Assembly: GCA_015067605.1 (NCBI GenBank)
Contig: SVME01000003.1
Span: forward strand, 1 to 56,229
Length of the DNA: 56,229 bases
Direction of reading: 5' to 3'
DNA from: Oscillospiraceae bacterium
GTDB taxonomy: Bacteria > Bacillota > Clostridia > Oscillospirales > Oscillospiraceae
This document shows, in pieces, positions 16,338 to 26,000 of this stretch. The translations under genes were made by a program, and so were the position numbers. Each line of letters starts with the position of its first letter. The first letter of the stretch is position 1. The notes beneath the pieces are model-generated. The model was not told the origin of the DNA and searched no databases. It was given only the letters and a program-made list of their open reading frames with translations.

Positions 16338-18068
16338 TCAAACCTCCTTCAGAGCATCGAACTTACACAGCTGCTCGCAAACGCCGCAGCCAACGCACTG
16401 GGTGGCGTCCACCTTAGCCTTGCCATCCACGATGCTGATGGCGGGGCAGCCAATCTTCATGCAGGCCTTGCAGCCCACGCACTTGTCCTGATCCACCGCC
16501 AGCGGTGCCTTGTGCTTCACATATTTCAGCAAGGCACAAGGACGGCGGGAGATGATGACGGAGGGCTCATTAGCCGCCAGCTCCTCCTTGATGGCCTCGT
16601 CGCACTGCTGCAGGTTGTACGGATCCACCACGCGGACACGCTTGATGCCCACGCTGCGGCAGAGGGTTTCCAAATCAATCTTAGCGCAAGGATCGCCCTT
16701 CAGATTGAAGCCGGTGGTGGGGTTCTGCTGGTGACCGGTCATGCCGGTGATGGAGTTGTCCACGATGATCACCGTGGAATTGGATTCATTATAGGCCATG
16801 TTCACAAGGCCGGTGATGCCGGAGTGCATGAAGGTGGAGTCACCGATGACTGCCACGGTCTTATTGTCGGCGGCACCGCTGAGGCTCTTGTTGAAGCCGT
16901 GGATGCCGGACACGGAAGCGCCCATACAGATAACCGTATCCACCGCCGACAGCGGTGCCACAGCGCCCAGGGTATAGCAGCCGATGTCGCCCAGCACCGT
17001 CAGCTTGTTCTTCTTCAGAGTATAGAACAGACCACGGTGGGGACAGCCGGCGCACATAACGGGAGGTCTGGGAGGAATATTCTCCTCCAGCTTAGTGCCG
17101 TTGCCGAAGGGCATATCCAGCGCCTGCGCCACCTTGTTCTGGCTCAGCTCGTCGATGCAGGAGAACAGGCCTTTACCCTCGCACTCCAGCCCCAAATCCT
17201 TGCAGTGGCACTCGATGAAGCTGTCCAGCTCCTCCACGATCACCAGCTTCTTGACAGAAGCGGCGAACTGGCGAATCTTCTTATCGGGCATGGGCCAGAT
17301 CATGCCCAGCTTCAGCACTGGATACTTATTGCCCATGACTTCCTTGATGTACTGATAGGAGGTGGAGGAGGTGATGAAACCCATGGAATCGTCAAAGCCG
17401 GGGTCGATATAGTTGATATCCGCATCCTCAGCGTAGGCCTTCAGGGCCATGGTGCGAGCCTCCACCACAGGGTGACGGCGCTTGGCGTTTCCGGGCATCA
17501 TGACGTACTTGGGGATGTCCTTGGTGTACTCCTTCAGGTTCTCCACCCGCTCGCCGGTTTCCACCACGCTCTGAGAGTGGGACACACGGGTACACATCTT
17601 GATGATTACAGGGGTATCGAACTGCTCGGACAGCTCATAGGCCAGCTTGGTAAAGGCCAGCGCCTCGGCAGAATCGGAGGGCTCCAGCATGGGAATCTTG
17701 GAGGCGCGGGCGTAATGACGGGAATCCTGCTCGTTCTGAGAGGAATGCATACCCGCATCGTCCGCCACGCCGATAACCATACCGGCGTTGACACCGGTGT
17801 AGGAAATGGTGAACAGGGGGTCAGCGGCCACGTTCAAGCCCACATGCTTCATACCGCAGAAGCTCCGGCGTCCGGCCACGCAGGCACCGAAGGCTGCTTC
17901 CATGGCAACCTTTTCATTGGGTGCCCACTCGGCATAAACCTCGGGGTACTTGGCGATGGCCTCAGTGATTTCGGTACTGGGAGTGCCGGGGTAGCTGGAT
18001 ACAAACATACATCCGGCCTCGTACAGGCCACGGGCAACAGCCTCGTTGCCCAGCATCAGCTGTTTCAT
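16338..18068 (-). CDS. iorA: Indolepyruvate:ferredoxin oxidoreductase, alpha subunit
   Basis: A 576-residue catalytic subunit. It has an N-terminal pyrimidine-binding domain, a thiamine-diphosphate domain with ICMGASVSGIHGFNKSL and AVIGDSTFMHSG followed by VDNSITGMTGHQ, and a C-terminal ferredoxin domain with two [4Fe-4S] motifs, CVGCKACMKIGCPA and CVGCGVCEQLCKFDA. It acts on indolepyruvate, phenylpyruvate and hydroxyphenylpyruvate. It is an oxygen-sensitive cytoplasmic enzyme that exchanges electrons with ferredoxin. Its ATG overlaps the stop of the symporter gene (ATGA), so transport and catalysis are coupled at translation. Confidence 0.95.
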   Translation of the reverse strand: MKQLMLGNEAVARGLYEAGCMFVSSYPGTPSTEITEAIAKYPEVYAEWAPNEKVAMEAAFGACVAGRRSFCGMKHVGLNVAADPLFTISYTGVNAGMVIGVADDAGMHSSQNEQDSRHYARASKIPMLEPSDSAEALAFTKLAYELSEQFDTPVIIKMCTRVSHSQSVVETGERVENLKEYTKDIPKYVMMPGNAKRRHPVVEARTMALKAYAEDADINYIDPGFDDSMGFITSSTSYQYIKEVMGNKYPVLKLGMIWPMPDKKIRQFAASVKKLVIVEELDSFIECHCKDLGLECEGKGLFSCIDELSQNKVAQALDMPFGNGTKLEENIPPRPPVMCAGCPHRGLFYTLKKNKLTVLGDIGCYTLGAVAPLSAVDTVICMGASVSGIHGFNKSLSGAADNKTVAVIGDSTFMHSGITGLVNMAYNESNSTVIIVDNSITGMTGHQQNPTTGFNLKGDPCAKIDLETLCRSVGIKRVRVVDPYNLQQCDEAIKEELAANEPSVIISRRPCALLKYVKHKAPLAVDQDKCVGCKACMKIGCPAISIVDGKAKVDATQCVGCGVCEQLCKFDALKEV

Positions 18069-19579
18069 TTTACTTCCTCCTTGTTATAGCAGGAGAATAC
18101 CTTCTCCACATATTCTTTCTTGGGGGGCTTGGACATCAGGCTCACCACAGGAACGATAATCAGTCCCGCCAGCATACAGAAAGCGCCGGCATTGATGGGG
18201 GACTGGATGATGCTGGGGAAATACTTTCCCCAGAAGATGTTGGCAATCATCACCACTGTCGAGAAAATAATGCTTGCCCACACGGACAGCGCAGTCGTGC
18301 GCTTCCAGTACAGACCGTACAGGAAGGGTGCAAGGAAGGCACCTGCCAATGCGCCCCAGCTGACACCCATCAGCTGGGCAATGAAGGTGACCTTGGAATT
18401 GTGCTGTATCAGCGCAATCACCACAGAAATGGCGATGAACACGGCAATCAGGATGCGCATGATGAGCAGCTGCTTCTTTTCGGAGAGTTTTTTCACCACA
18501 CTGTCCTTAATGAAGTCCAGGGTCAACGTTGAGCTGGAGGTCAGCACCAGGCTGGACAGGGTGGACATGGAGGCGGACAGTACCAGAATCACAACGATGC
18601 CAATGAGAATGGGACCCAAATCCCCCAGCATGGTGGGAATGATGGAATCAAAGCCCTCAGCGGCCACGTCCACCTTATCCGAATACAGCCGACCGAAGCC
18701 GCCCAGGAAGTAGCAACCGCCTGCCACAATCAAAGCGAAAATGGTGGAAATGACTGTGCCCTTGCCGATGGCCTTTTCATTTTTGATAGCGTAGAATTTC
18801 TGCACCATCTGGGGCAGACCCCAAGTGCCAAGGCTGGTCAGCAGCACCACACCCAGCAACCCCGTAGGATCCGGTCCGAACAGGGAATTGAAGGATCCGG
18901 CGGCGTTAGTTTCGTCGGACACCTGACCAAGGGCTTCCACTGCCTCCGTCAGACCGCCGTTCTGGTTCAACACCGCAACAATCACGGCAATGATGCCGAA
19001 AATCATGATGATGCCCTGAATGAAATCGTTGATTGCCGTTGCCATATAGCCGCCGGCAATAACGTAGATTGCCGTCAGCACCGCCATGACAATGACGCAC
19101 ACGGAATAATCGATGTTGAAGGCCATCTTAAACAGACGGCTCAAGCCGTTGTACAAGGAGGCGGTGTAGGGAATCAGGAAAATGAAAATCACTGCCGAGG
19201 CAGCCAGCTTCAAAGCCTTACTGTTGTAGCGGCTTTCAAAGAACTGGGGCATGGTGGCACTGTTCAGGTGCTGGGACATCACACGGGTGCGCTTACCCAG
19301 CACAAGCCAGGCAAGCAGGGATCCAAGAATGGCATTTCCCACACCGGCCCATGCGGCGGCGATGCCGTATTTCCAGCCAAACTGGCCGGCATAGCCCACG
19401 AAAACCACTGCGGAAAAGTAAGACGTGCCGTAGGCAAAGGCCGTCAGCCAAGGGCCAACGCTCCGTCCGCCCAGGACGAAGCTGTTAACATCCGTGGACT
19501 TCTTGCGGCAGTAGATTCCCACGCCAATCATGCTGCCGAAGAATACCACCAGCATGGCAATTTTAATGAATAGATCCAT
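18065..19579 (-). CDS. Sodium:solute symporter (SSS/PutP family)
   Basis: A 504-residue integral membrane protein with about 13 hydrophobic helices. It starts MDLFIKIAMLVVFFGSMIGVG, followed by FVLGGRSVGPWLTAFAYGTS, the signature region of the SSS family (proline, pantothenate and short organic acid transporters). It imports its substrate with Na+. The position in an operon with two CoA ligases and an aryl oxidoreductase, and the 4-base overlap with iorA, point to an aromatic acid such as phenylacetate or to an aromatic amino acid; this is inference. The ribosome binding site is weak (GAGCG). A family A element separates it from the acyl-CoA synthetase gene upstream. Confidence 0.9.
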   Translation of the reverse strand: MDLFIKIAMLVVFFGSMIGVGIYCRKKSTDVNSFVLGGRSVGPWLTAFAYGTSYFSAVVFVGYAGQFGWKYGIAAAWAGVGNAILGSLLAWLVLGKRTRVMSQHLNSATMPQFFESRYNSKALKLAASAVIFIFLIPYTASLYNGLSRLFKMAFNIDYSVCVIVMAVLTAIYVIAGGYMATAINDFIQGIIMIFGIIAVIVAVLNQNGGLTEAVEALGQVSDETNAAGSFNSLFGPDPTGLLGVVLLTSLGTWGLPQMVQKFYAIKNEKAIGKGTVISTIFALIVAGGCYFLGGFGRLYSDKVDVAAEGFDSIIPTMLGDLGPILIGIVVILVLSASMSTLSSLVLTSSSTLTLDFIKDSVVKKLSEKKQLLIMRILIAVFIAISVVIALIQHNSKVTFIAQLMGVSWGALAGAFLAPFLYGLYWKRTTALSVWASIIFSTVVMIANIFWGKYFPSIIQSPINAGAFCMLAGLIIVPVVSLMSKPPKKEYVEKVFSCYNKEEVK

Positions 19580-19640
19580 AGTTTCGCTCTTTTCTAAATA
19601 GTATATACCCTTTGGTATGGGAGGATCTTGCCCCTCCCTC

Positions 19641-19921
19641 AGCGCCGCAGGCGCAATACCTTCTCCCGGGGAGAAGGTGCCCCCGAAGGGGGTGGTGCTC
19701 CGCGCAGCGGATTTGAATTGTGTATAATCTCCGGTGGAGATTATACCATGACTAATCGGAAGTGGAGTGCGGGCAGAATGGTAACAATTTATTCCATGTA
19801 TCAGGCTTTATGAATACTGATGCCTGTCGCCGTTCCCCTTCCGACCTCGCTAGCGCTCGGCCACCTTCCCCCGGGGGAAGGCAAGGGCGGCTGCGCCACT
19901 AGTGCGCTAAAAGATAATTTA
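19641..19921. repeat. Family A element, variant lacking the left terminus
   Basis: It starts at AGCGCCGCAGGCGCAATACC without the TAAATTATCG end and finishes GTGCGCTAAAAGATAATTTA. It contains 19659-19777, which is an inverted near-copy of 15601-15718. The gap 19580-19932 holds nothing else that I recognise. Confidence 0.78.
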
Positions 19922-19932
19922 CAAGTCGGCAA

Positions 19933-21567
19933 TCAGCCCGTGATTTGGACTTCCACCAGTCTGCCCTGACAGTATTTCTCACGGAGGGCAGGCTTTTCAA
20001 TCTTGCCGGTGGGATTCCGGGGCACCTTATCAAAGAAAATCTTACGGGGCCTCTTATAGCGAGGCATGGCCTTGCAGAACTCGTTGATTTCGTCCTCGGT
20101 GCAGGTTTCGCCCTCTTTGATTTCGATAATCGCGGCAGCGATTTCGCCCAACCGGGCATCCGGCAGGCCGATAACCGCCACATCCTTGATCTTATCAAAG
20201 GTCCGCAGGAAGTCCTCAATCTGCACCGGATACAAGTTCTCGCCGCCGGAGATGACCACGTCCTTCTTCCGGTCAACCAGATAGATGAAGCCGTCCTCGT
20301 CCAGCTTCGCCATATCGCCGGTGTAGAGCCAGCCGTCCTTCAGTACCTCGGCGGTGGCCTCGGGGTTCTTATAGTAGCAGGTCATAACGCCGTCGCCCTT
20401 GACAATCAGCTCGCCCACCTCACCGTCGGCTACATCTGTGCCCTGCTCGTCCACGATGCGGGTCTGCCAGCCGAAGCCGGGCTTGCCGATGGCGCCCACC
20501 TTATGCACATTCTCCACGCCCAGATGGACACAGCCGGGGCCGATGGACTCGGACAGGCCGTAGTTGGTGTCGTACTGGTGGTGAGGGAACACCCTCAGCC
20601 AGCGCTGAATCAGGCTGGGCGGCACGGGCTGTGCGCCCACGTGCATCAGCCGCCACTGATCTAAGCGGTACTGGCTCAGGTCGATGCGGGTGTCGATGGC
20701 ATCCAGCAGATCCTGCGCCCAGGGCACCAGCAGCCAGACGATAGTACACCGCTCCTCGGTGACCGCACGGAGAATCCACTCCGGCTTCACGCCACGCAGC
20801 AGTACCGCCTTGGAACCGCTGAGCAAGCTGCCAAACCAGTGCATTTTTGCGCCGGTGTGGTACAGGGGCGGAATACACAGGAATACATCCTCACGGGATT
20901 GGGAATGATGGTTCTGTTCCGTCAGGCAGGCACGCACCAGCGACTTGTGCTTGTGCAGAATAGCCTTGGGGAAACCGGTGGTACCGGAGGAGAAGTATAC
21001 CGCCGCATCATCCTCCTCGGTCAGCGCCACAGGAGGTGCGCTGGAGGAGCAGAAGCCCATCAGCTTCATGCAGTCCTCGGTATATTCGGGGCCGTCCTTG
21101 CCCACGAAGAACAGGGTGCGGACAGCGGGAATCTCCTTCTCGATGGCATCCATACGGCTGATGAATTCAGGACCGAACACCAGCACCTCAACGTCCGCCA
21201 GCTCCAGACAGTACTTGATTTCATCGGAGCTGTAACGGAAGTTCATGGGCACCGCCAGACAGCCGGCCTTCAGGATGCCGAAGTAAATAGGCAGCCATTC
21301 GATGCAGTTCATCAGCAAAATCGCCACCTTGGTGCCCTTTTTCAGGCCACGGCTCAGCAGCAGATTGGCAAACCGGTTGGCACGGCGGTCGAAGTCCTTC
21401 CACGTCAGCTCCCGGCGGTAGGGGGTGTCAGTGCCGCCGCTCTCAATCAAATTAAAATCCCACCAAGTAACGGCCTTGTCCCGCTCCTCGGAGGGGTTAA
21501 TCTCCACCAGGGCGCTCTCCTGACCGTACAGCCGAGCATTTTTCTCCAAAAAATCTGTAATAATCAT
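19933..21567 (-). CDS. AMP-dependent acyl-CoA synthetase
   Basis: A 544-residue class I adenylate-forming enzyme. It has P-loop YFSSGTTGFPKA (about 190-201), the YGLSESIGPG block, the hinge region LVDRKKDVVISGGENLYP and the catalytic lysine in NPTGKIEKP near the C-terminus, so it is complete. It activates a carboxylic acid to acyl-CoA through acyl-AMP; chain length or aryl preference is not evident. It is the first gene behind the T-box leader and probably of the operon that continues through the symporter, ior and paaK genes. Two CoA ligases in one operon suggests two acids or two steps. AAGGAG precedes the ATG. Confidence 0.9.
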   Translation of the reverse strand: MIITDFLEKNARLYGQESALVEINPSEERDKAVTWWDFNLIESGGTDTPYRRELTWKDFDRRANRFANLLLSRGLKKGTKVAILLMNCIEWLPIYFGILKAGCLAVPMNFRYSSDEIKYCLELADVEVLVFGPEFISRMDAIEKEIPAVRTLFFVGKDGPEYTEDCMKLMGFCSSSAPPVALTEEDDAAVYFSSGTTGFPKAILHKHKSLVRACLTEQNHHSQSREDVFLCIPPLYHTGAKMHWFGSLLSGSKAVLLRGVKPEWILRAVTEERCTIVWLLVPWAQDLLDAIDTRIDLSQYRLDQWRLMHVGAQPVPPSLIQRWLRVFPHHQYDTNYGLSESIGPGCVHLGVENVHKVGAIGKPGFGWQTRIVDEQGTDVADGEVGELIVKGDGVMTCYYKNPEATAEVLKDGWLYTGDMAKLDEDGFIYLVDRKKDVVISGGENLYPVQIEDFLRTFDKIKDVAVIGLPDARLGEIAAAIIEIKEGETCTEDEINEFCKAMPRYKRPRKIFFDKVPRNPTGKIEKPALREKYCQGRLVEVQITG

Positions 21568-21587
21568 TGGTTCTCTCCTTTTACAAT

Positions 21588-21617
21588 GAAAAATCCTCTG
21601 CTTAGAAAGCAGAGGAC
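21588..21617 (-). terminator. T-box leader terminator hairpin
   Basis: On the minus strand the stem CCTCTGCT / AGCAGAGG is followed by ATTTTTCATT, between the T-box sequence and the acyl-CoA synthetase ribosome binding site. It is the alternative to the antiterminator formed when uncharged tRNA binds. Confidence 0.85.
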
Positions 21618-21836
21618 AAGAAATTCCTGTGGTACCACCTCAATTTACCGCATATGCGGCCTCGTGAGGGCTGTATCGGGCCCACCCGTCCTCACCTACT
21701 TCAATTTCAGCGAAGCCACTCCGAAAGGAATTCCACACCCCGCCGCTCACTGCCTCGCACCCACCGGCAGCTCTCTGGGAGGGAAAAGATGTGTACTGGT
21801 TTTCATCATCGTGTTATGTATGTATGTTTTTCTGTT
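21588..21836 (-). promoter_or_regulatory. T-box riboswitch leader, predicted specifier UUC (Phe)
   Basis: The minus-strand leader has the T-box sequence TTGAGGTGGTACCACAGGAA (about 21624-21643) followed by a terminator hairpin. Stem I carries AGTA (21797-21794) and, on the 3' side, GAA (21733-21731). These flank a perfect helix CACATC/GGTGTG and form the loop E motif that marks the specifier loop. The next triplet, 21730-21728, is TTC, a Phe codon. The distal stem I elements CAGAGAGCTG and GGTGGGTGCGAG are also present. The antiterminator bulge UGGU would pair with a discriminator base A, which fits tRNA-Phe but not the G of bacterial tRNA-Trp. Uncharged tRNA should turn the operon on. A one-base shift in register would read UCC (Ser), so the specificity is a prediction. 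Confidence 0.88.
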
Positions 21837-21842
21837 TTTCAC

Positions 21843-21871
21843 AGTATACCACTCCTTGCGGCGCAAGTCAA
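21843..21871 (-). promoter_or_regulatory. Sigma-A promoter of the T-box/ior operon
   Basis: On the minus strand, TTGACT and TATACT are separated by exactly 17 bases. Transcription would start near 21836, just before stem I of the T-box. Confidence 0.8.
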
Positions 21872-21968
21872 TAACTAAAACGCAGATTATCCGCACTGCA
21901 AATACATTTGTCCGCCAATATTCTGTTGAATTTTCTCCCATCCTGTGCTATCATACCAGTCAATACCA

Positions 21969-22066
21969 TAAATTATCGTTTAGCAGATTAGAAAACACCC
22001 ATTGTAGGGGAGTGTCTTGACCCTCCCCTACAATGAGTGATTACTAATCCGCTAATCAATAATTTT
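21969..22066. repeat. Short family A element (98 bp) with different core
   Basis: The termini TAAATTATCGTTTAGCAGATTAG and CTAATCCGCTAATCAATAATTT enclose a stem ATTGTAGGGGAG...CTCCCCTACAAT. The core is unrelated to the 243-bp type. It lies between the T-box promoter and the divergent amidohydrolase gene. Confidence 0.72.
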
Positions 22067-22087
22067 CAACACCAAGGAGATTCCAAT

Positions 22088-22879
22088 ATGCTCATCGATT
22101 TTCACACCCACGCTTTTCCTGAAAAAATTGCCGGACGAGCCATGGGGAATTTGTCCCACGCCGCCGGCGGTCTGCGTCCCCAGACACTGGGCACCATCGC
22201 ATCCCTGAAAGCGGAGATGGACAGGGACGGCGTGGACATGGCCGTGATTCAGTCCATCGCCACCAATCCCCAGCAGCAGGCCAATGTCAACGATTTCGCC
22301 ATGGAAATCAATCAGGATGACCGGCTGTACGCCTTCGGATCCGTCCATCCGGATGCGCCGGATGCACTGGCGGAGCTGGAGCGGATCGCCGCCGCCGGAC
22401 TAAAGGGCGTAAAACTCCATCCAGAGTATCAGGGTTTCTATGCCGATGACGAAAAAATGAAGCCGATTTACAGAAAGATCTCCTCGCTGGGGCTGGTGAC
22501 TCTGTTCCACGCAGGCACGGACATCGGCTTTCCCCCACCCTACCACGCCATGCCCGAGCATTTGAAGAATGCCCTCAGGTGGATCGATTCGCCGGTAGTG
22601 GCCGCCCATTGGGGCGGTGCTGGCTGCGGGCCGGAGGTGGTGGAGAAGCTTTGCGGGGAGAATATCTATTTTGATTTGTCCTTCGGCTACGGAGTGATTT
22701 CCAAGCCGGTGGCACAGCAGATCATCGACCGCCACGGCTGTCACCGGCTGCTGTTCGGCTCCGATATGCCATGGCATCGACCGGAATGGGAGCTGCGGCT
22801 GATTGATTCGCTGGACATCAGCCCCGCCGACCGTGAGAAGATTTTCCACCAAAACGCCGCCTTTCTCCTTGGTCTTTGA
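22088..22879 (+). CDS. Amidohydrolase family TIM-barrel protein
   Basis: A 263-residue metal-dependent hydrolase of the amidohydrolase-2 (ACMSD-like) type. It has the N-terminal metal motif IDFHTHAFP, VKLHPEYQG in the middle, TLFHAG, AAHWGG, and a C-terminal FGSDMPWHRPEW that holds the last metal-binding Asp. Family members decarboxylate or hydrolyse aromatic or small carboxylic acids; the substrate is unknown here. The start at 22088 is set by AAGGAGA seven bases upstream; earlier in-frame codons lie in the neighbouring repeat. It is transcribed away from the T-box operon, so a shared role in aromatic metabolism is possible but unsupported. Confidence 0.87.
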   Translation: MLIDFHTHAFPEKIAGRAMGNLSHAAGGLRPQTLGTIASLKAEMDRDGVDMAVIQSIATNPQQQANVNDFAMEINQDDRLYAFGSVHPDAPDALAELERIAAAGLKGVKLHPEYQGFYADDEKMKPIYRKISSLGLVTLFHAGTDIGFPPPYHAMPEHLKNALRWIDSPVVAAHWGGAGCGPEVVEKLCGENIYFDLSFGYGVISKPVAQQIIDRHGCHRLLFGSDMPWHRPEWELRLIDSLDISPADREKIFHQNAAFLLGL

Positions 22880-22920
22880 TTCTCCGCCGCCTCCTACAAT
22901 TGACTCTTCTATAATCGCAA

Positions 22921-22949
22921 AACCGCCACGGGCTGAGCCCGTGGCGGTT
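22921..22949 (+). terminator. Terminator of the amidohydrolase gene
   Basis: A perfect 13-bp stem AACCGCCACGGGC / GCCCGTGGCGGTT with a 3-base loop, 41 bases past the stop, followed by GCTTGGTTATT. It is preceded by AAAA, so it can also act on minus-strand transcripts. Confidence 0.72.
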
Positions 22950-22965
22950 GCTTGGTTATTGGGGA

Positions 22966-23000
22966 ACGGATTGCCACGCCCCTGTGGGGCTCGCAATGAC
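22966..23000. repeat. Family B repeat, half copy
   Basis: ATTGCCACGCCCCTGTGGGGCTCGCAATGACAG corresponds to one end of the family B element with its internal short stem; the other end is missing. Confidence 0.65.
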
Positions 23001-23022
23001 AGCATTTTCTTGCATCGTGCGT

Positions 23023-23047
23023 AAGGGAGGGGCAATGCCCCTCCCTT
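23023..23047 (-). terminator. Possible terminator of the starch-binding-type protein gene
   Basis: An 11-bp perfect stem AAGGGAGGGGC / GCCCCTCCCTT with a 3-base loop lies 12 bases beyond the stop codon. No T tract follows on the minus strand. Confidence 0.5.
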
Positions 23048-23059
23048 GTGGAATGAATA

Positions 23060-26000
23060 TTATGCGAAGTAGGCCTTTGCGTAGAAGCCGTAAACTGCGG
23101 TAGCACCACCGAAGGCAGCACCATTGGCATCGGTGCCAGCGGCAACGGTCTCACAGTACTTACCCAGGCTGTAAGCGATAACAGGGCTGGTGTAAGCAGT
23201 GTCGCCAACGTAGTAGACAGCAGCAACATAGTAGGTCTCGTCAACAGACTTGGCAGCGATGCCCTCAATTGCGGCAGTCCACTGAGTGCCGTCCTGAATC
23301 ATGGCAAGGGCACCGGTGCAATTGTCGGCAGTCAGCTCGTCAACGCTGTTGTAGGTAGCGCTATCCCAGTAGTAGAAGATAGGCTCGTAGTCGGGAGTAT
23401 ACTTGGTAGCGAAGTAGTAGTTGATGGCAAAGGCACCCTGGAAGGAAACGGTGGGGTAAATCTTGGTGTAGCCACCGTTGTGGGTGAAGATGCCGGGCTT
23501 GGTGCAATTAGTCACGTCGTTGACCATGGACTCGTCGTAAGCCTCAACCAGAGCCTGCTGCTCAGCGGTCAGGCTGGCGTTCATCAGGTTATCGGCGTTG
23601 TAGTCGAAGTAGACCTGAGCGGCAGCGCCGTAGTTCAGCATAGCAACAACCAGAGCCTTAGCCTTATCGGTAGAAGATGCGCTGTTCAGGATGGTCTTGG
23701 CATAAGCAACAGCGTTGTAGCCAGCCACGTCAGAGTAAGCGTAGGTACCATCGGACAGCAGAGCATATACCTTGAAGTACAGAGCATCGCCCAGATTCTT
23801 GGCGGGAACGCCGTTGGAGCTGACAATGCGGTAGTTACCTGCGATGTCACAACCGGGAATCATGTCAATAGCGTCGTCAACGGTGCCGTCCTCCAGACGG
23901 GAATCGAAGGTAATCATACCGTACTCGACCACATCCTGACCGTTCTGGACAGTGAAGTAAGCGTTGTACAGAATCTCAGCCTCGAAGGCCAGAGTGGGGT
24001 AGTTCAGGGTCAGGGTGGGGACTACAGCGGGCTGCTGGTAGCTCAGGTTCAGGGTAATCTGAGCATCGCCGCCCATGCCGGCCAGTTCGATGGAGACCAC
24101 GTCACCGGCGGCGACCTCAATCTGGTTCTCGGGCATGAAGTTGCTCACGCCGTTGACAGACAGGGTGAACATTCTGCCGAAGATCATACCAGGGTTAGCC
24201 AGCTCGTACTCGCCGGTTTCGGGGTTGAGGATAGCAACGGAGCTGACAACAATGTTCAGCTTACCAGCCTCGGTAGCGGTGAAGGTGTAGGCACCCAGAC
24301 CCACGTTGTTGTCACCCAGAACCAGCTCAGTGGGCTCTTCCACGGGCTGATTGATGCCGGAAACCTCGATCTCGCCGGAGTCGGGGTAGAACATGATGGA
24401 GATGTTCTCGCTATCAACGGGAACTTCCAGAACATAGTTGCTGGAAGGCCAAGCGTTACCGCTCTCCCAGGAGCCGTCGGTAATCTTGAACTCATAGGTA
24501 CCAGCAGTCAGGGAGATGGAGATGTAGTAAACCTCGCCCAGCTGCATCATCTTGTAGCCATCAGCGGCAGGATCCCAACCGTTGAAGTTGCCAGCCACAT
24601 AGTACTCAGGCACAACAGGAGCGGGCTCCTCAGCGCCACAGATGGAGCAGACGCCGTCCACATAGGTATGCTCAACGGTCATGCCGCAGTTGGTGCAGAT
24701 GCCGTCGATACCGTGGTTCTCATGGACACAGGCCTCACCGGCTGCGTAGCTCAGGGTCAGGCTGCCGTCCTCGTTCTCGGACAGGCTGAAGGTCAGCTCC
24801 ACGCCGCCGGGAACGAACATCTTCTCGGTGTTGCCCTCAGCCAGGACGCAAATGATGTCGGTGCAGTACTCAGCAGCCAGGAACCACTTGGCGTTGTCGC
24901 CGGTCTTGACGAACACATAGCTGTCGGCGGAGAAGGTAGCAACCAGAGTGCCATCGACGAACTTGTACACGCCCAGGTTCTCGTAGTCATCGTTGCAGCC
25001 GTAGTCAGCGCCGTTGATGTTGCCAATCAGGTAGTAGTCGGGAGCAACAGGCTCGGGCTCCACAGCGCCTTCGTAAGACAGGCTCAGAGTAATCTGAGGT
25101 GCTTCGCCCATACCGGACAGTTCGATGGTGACAACGTCACCGGCAACGACCTCAATCTGGTTCTCGGGCATGAAGTTAGTTTCGCCGTTGACCAGCAGGG
25201 TGTACATTCTGCCGAAGACCATGCCGGGATTGCCAGCCTCGTACTCGCCAGTCTCAGGATTCAGCACAGCAACGGCGCTGACAACGATGTTCAGCAGGCC
25301 GTCCTGAGTAGCGGTGAAGGTGTATACGCCCAGAGTGACATTGTTGTCGCCCAGAGCCAGTTCGCTGGGATCAGCAACGGGCTGGTTGACGCCAGAAACA
25401 TCAATAGCGCCGGTGCTGGGAGTGAACATGATGGAGATGTTCTCGCTGTCAACGGGAACTTCCAGAACATAGTTGCTGGAGGGCCAAGCATTGCCGCTCT
25501 CCCAAGAGCCATCGGTAATCTTGAACTCGTAGGTGCCAGCAACCAAGGACAGGCTGATGTAGTAAACCTCGCCCAGCTGCATCATCTTGTAGTCCTCAGC
25601 GCCAGCGTTCCAGTCGTTGAAGTCGCCAGCCAGATAGTACTCGACCGCAACAGGAGCGGGCTCTTCAGCGCCACAGACAGTGCAGATGCCTTCCTCATAG
25701 GTGTGAGGAACGTCCATGAAGCAGCTCAGGCAGATGCCGTCGACGTTGTGAGAGGGATGCTCGCAGACCTCGCCGGTGATTTCGTAGGACAGGGTCAGGG
25801 AGCCGTCAGCGTTCTCGACCAGAGTGAAGGTCAGCTCAACGCCGCCGGGAGCAAACATCTTCTCAGAGCCGCCCTCGACGAAGGTGCAAGTAGTATCATC
25901 ACAGTAGGCCTCAGCCATGTACCAGTTGGCATTACCTTCGGTCTTGATGAACAGGTAGCTGTCAGCGGTGAAGGTAGCAACCAGAGTGCCATCGACGAAC

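Noticed and set aside
16512..18089. A 525-codon plus-strand frame opposite iorA
   Set aside because: It is antisense to a gene with clear ThDP and ferredoxin motifs; no start signal.
13561..21900. Purely catabolic aromatic amino acid operon
   Set aside because: Not excluded, but a T-box, which induces on uncharged tRNA, is hard to reconcile with breakdown of the same amino acid, so the salvage direction was preferred.
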